Source: Caldifarciminota bacterium
Lineage (GTDB): Bacteria; Hydrothermota; Tepidihabitantia; Tepidihabitantales; Tepidihabitantaceae
Assembly: GCA_903908785.1 (NCBI GenBank)
Contig: CAIVTL010000532.1
Span: forward strand, 1 to 5,557
DNA: 5,557 nt
Direction: 5' to 3'
The translations under genes and the position numbers were made by a program. This document shows, piece by piece, positions 4,739 through 5,557 of the stretch. The notes below the pieces were generated by a model that did not search any database, was not told the DNA's origin, and was given only the letters and a program-made list of their open reading frames with translations. Each line of letters begins with the position of its first letter. Position 1 is the stretch's first letter.

Positions 4739-5557
4739 CCTCTGCAGGATGACCTTGCGAATCCTCCCTGACCCCTGACCATTGGCCCCTGCCCCCTCCG
4801 CGAGGAAGTACACGCCGGGCCTCGGGTTCAAGACCCTCCGTCCCATCGCGTCGAAGACGACTGCGCCGGGCGGCAGGCGGCGCAGGACAGATGCCCCGCT
4901 ATTCGCCATTCGCCTTTCGCCATTCGCCTCTTCATCGACGCCGGCCCCGCCGCGGACCCAGAAGTATGAGGTATCGGCCGCCATAGGGAGGGCCTCCACA
5001 GTGTAGAAATACTGTCCGGGCATCGTGGTAAAAGGCAGACCTGACGCGACCGTCGAGCCGCCGGCTATCAGGTTCAGGTTCCGGACAAAGGGGTAGCCGC
5101 CGGGATGCAGGCAGAACCTCAGGTCGACGTTGAGCGACACGTTGCCGGTGTTCGTGACACGACACTGCGGCGTGATAACTACACCGGAGTCGAACGTATC
5201 GCCGGCCTGGGGTACGAGGATATGGATTTCGATACTCTTCACTCGCACGAGGAACTTGGCCTTGGCCGTGTCGTCCTGCGGGAATGTGTCGTCCGCGCAC
5301 ACGGTCCACGCAGTCGCCGTCATGCTATCCCGTCCGCGCGGAGTCCAGTCCAGGAAGGCCACGGTCTCCCGCTGGGCCGGTGCAAGCCCGGTCAGCCAGA
5401 GGCTGTCGAAATAGCCGCCCGGGGTGCCTTCGTTGATTGCCATGAACGCCCACAGGCTCTCGGCGCTCGTGCCATAGTTTGCGACGACGGCGATGGGCGT
5501 GACGGCCTCGCCTGAGTCAATCGTGCCTCTGGGCGCAAGGATAGCCTCCACGCCTAC
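4736..5557 (-). CDS. Secreted protein with two Ig-like modules and a C-terminal sorting domain (N-terminus off window)
   Basis: 273 visible residues; the frame is open to the right edge. The visible sequence begins VGVEAILAPRGTIDSG, which aligns with residues just after the signal peptides of the two paralogues, so probably only a leader of about 20 residues is missing. The GTG at 5551 lies inside the module and is not a credible start. Module 1 covers about 1-108, with RDSMTATAWTVCADDTFPQDDT and then FLVRVKSI. Module 2 covers about 109-202 and is shortened at its end: the GDxHPENN loop of the paralogues is replaced by AADTSYFWVRGG. The Cys that pairs in module 1 of the three-module paralogue (its residue 42) is missing here. 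A heptad linker (209-221) leads to the short sorting domain VVFDAMGRRVLNPRPGVYFL, whose last loop is another heptad array (254-265, glycine-rich), ending in RKVILQR. Likely an exported structural or adhesive protein. Confidence 0.8.
   Translation of the reverse strand, partial: VGVEAILAPRGTIDSGEAVTPIAVVANYGTSAESLWAFMAINEGTPGGYFDSLWLTGLAPAQRETVAFLDWTPRGRDSMTATAWTVCADDTFPQDDTAKAKFLVRVKSIEIHILVPQAGDTFDSGVVITPQCRVTNTGNVSLNVDLRFCLHPGGYPFVRNLNLIAGGSTVASGLPFTTMPGQYFYTVEALPMAADTSYFWVRGGAGVDEEANGERRMANSGASVLRRLPPGAVVFDAMGRRVLNPRPGVYFLAEGAGANGQGSGRIRKVILQR
4764..4798. repeat. Heptad array (ACCCCTG-type) in the last loop of the two-module protein
   Basis: Five 7-base units: CTCCCTG, ACCCCTG, ACCATTG, GCCCCTG and CCCCCTC. 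They encode residues 254-265 (EGAGANGQGSGR), between GVYFL and RKVILQR. Four of the five end in TG. Confidence 0.8.
4897..4931. repeat. Heptad array (CGCCATT) in the linker of the two-module protein
   Basis: Five 7-base units: CGCTATT, CGCCATT, CGCCTTT, CGCCATT, CGCCTCT. They encode residues 209-221 (EEANGERRMANSG), between VD and ASVL. The peptide shows the expected 7-residue period (AN recurs after seven residues). Confidence 0.9.

Noticed and set aside
5549..5551. GTG as the start of the two-module gene
   Set aside because: Homology to the paralogues (VGVDTIL aligned with VGVEAIL) continues upstream of it, and a start here would leave no signal peptide.

Overview
The window looks like part of a GC-rich bacterial genome (apparently around 60% G+C) from an uncultivated lineage of the candidate phylum WOR-3 type. 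That placement is by resemblance and was not searched: secreted proteins built from Ig-like modules end in a short beta-sandwich tail with the motif FDAMGRRVLNP...GVYFV...RKVV..R, resembling the C-terminal sorting domain of type IX (Por) secretion substrates. No housekeeping, RNA or mobile-enzyme gene is present.

All genes lie on the minus strand, so transcription runs from right to left. In transcription order: (1) 5557-4736, a secreted protein with two Ig-like modules, its N-terminus off the window; (2) 4726-3476, a paralogue with three modules; (3) 3466-1910, a secreted beta-propeller-like protein with two Asp-boxes; (4) 1765-140, a paralogue with four modules; (5) 64-1, the first 21 codons of another exported protein, running off the left edge. 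Genes 1-3 are tightly packed: the stop codons of genes 1 and 2 lie inside the Shine-Dalgarno sequence of the next gene, suggesting translational coupling. The 144-base gap between genes 3 and 4 holds three copies of a ~29-base dispersed repeat, two of them facing each other. The 75-base gap between genes 4 and 5 holds only a ribosome binding site and GC-rich repeat-like sequence.

The most unusual thing here is a set of at least nine imperfect tandem arrays with a 7-base period, nearly every one made of a different heptamer word. Eight lie in the tail region of the four secreted proteins, either in the linker before the sorting domain or in loops of that domain. The ninth encodes almost the whole signal peptide of gene 4. 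At the linker site all four genes carry 11-12 residues between V(D)EE and A(T/S)VL, but each from a different word, as if one cassette had been replaced by another at a fixed place. Since 7 is not a multiple of 3, every word is read in all three frames, and a gain or loss of one unit would shift the frame and remove the sorting tail.

Together the genes probably make a co-expressed set of exported, possibly surface-anchored adhesin- or scaffold-like proteins. No enzymatic activity can be assigned.
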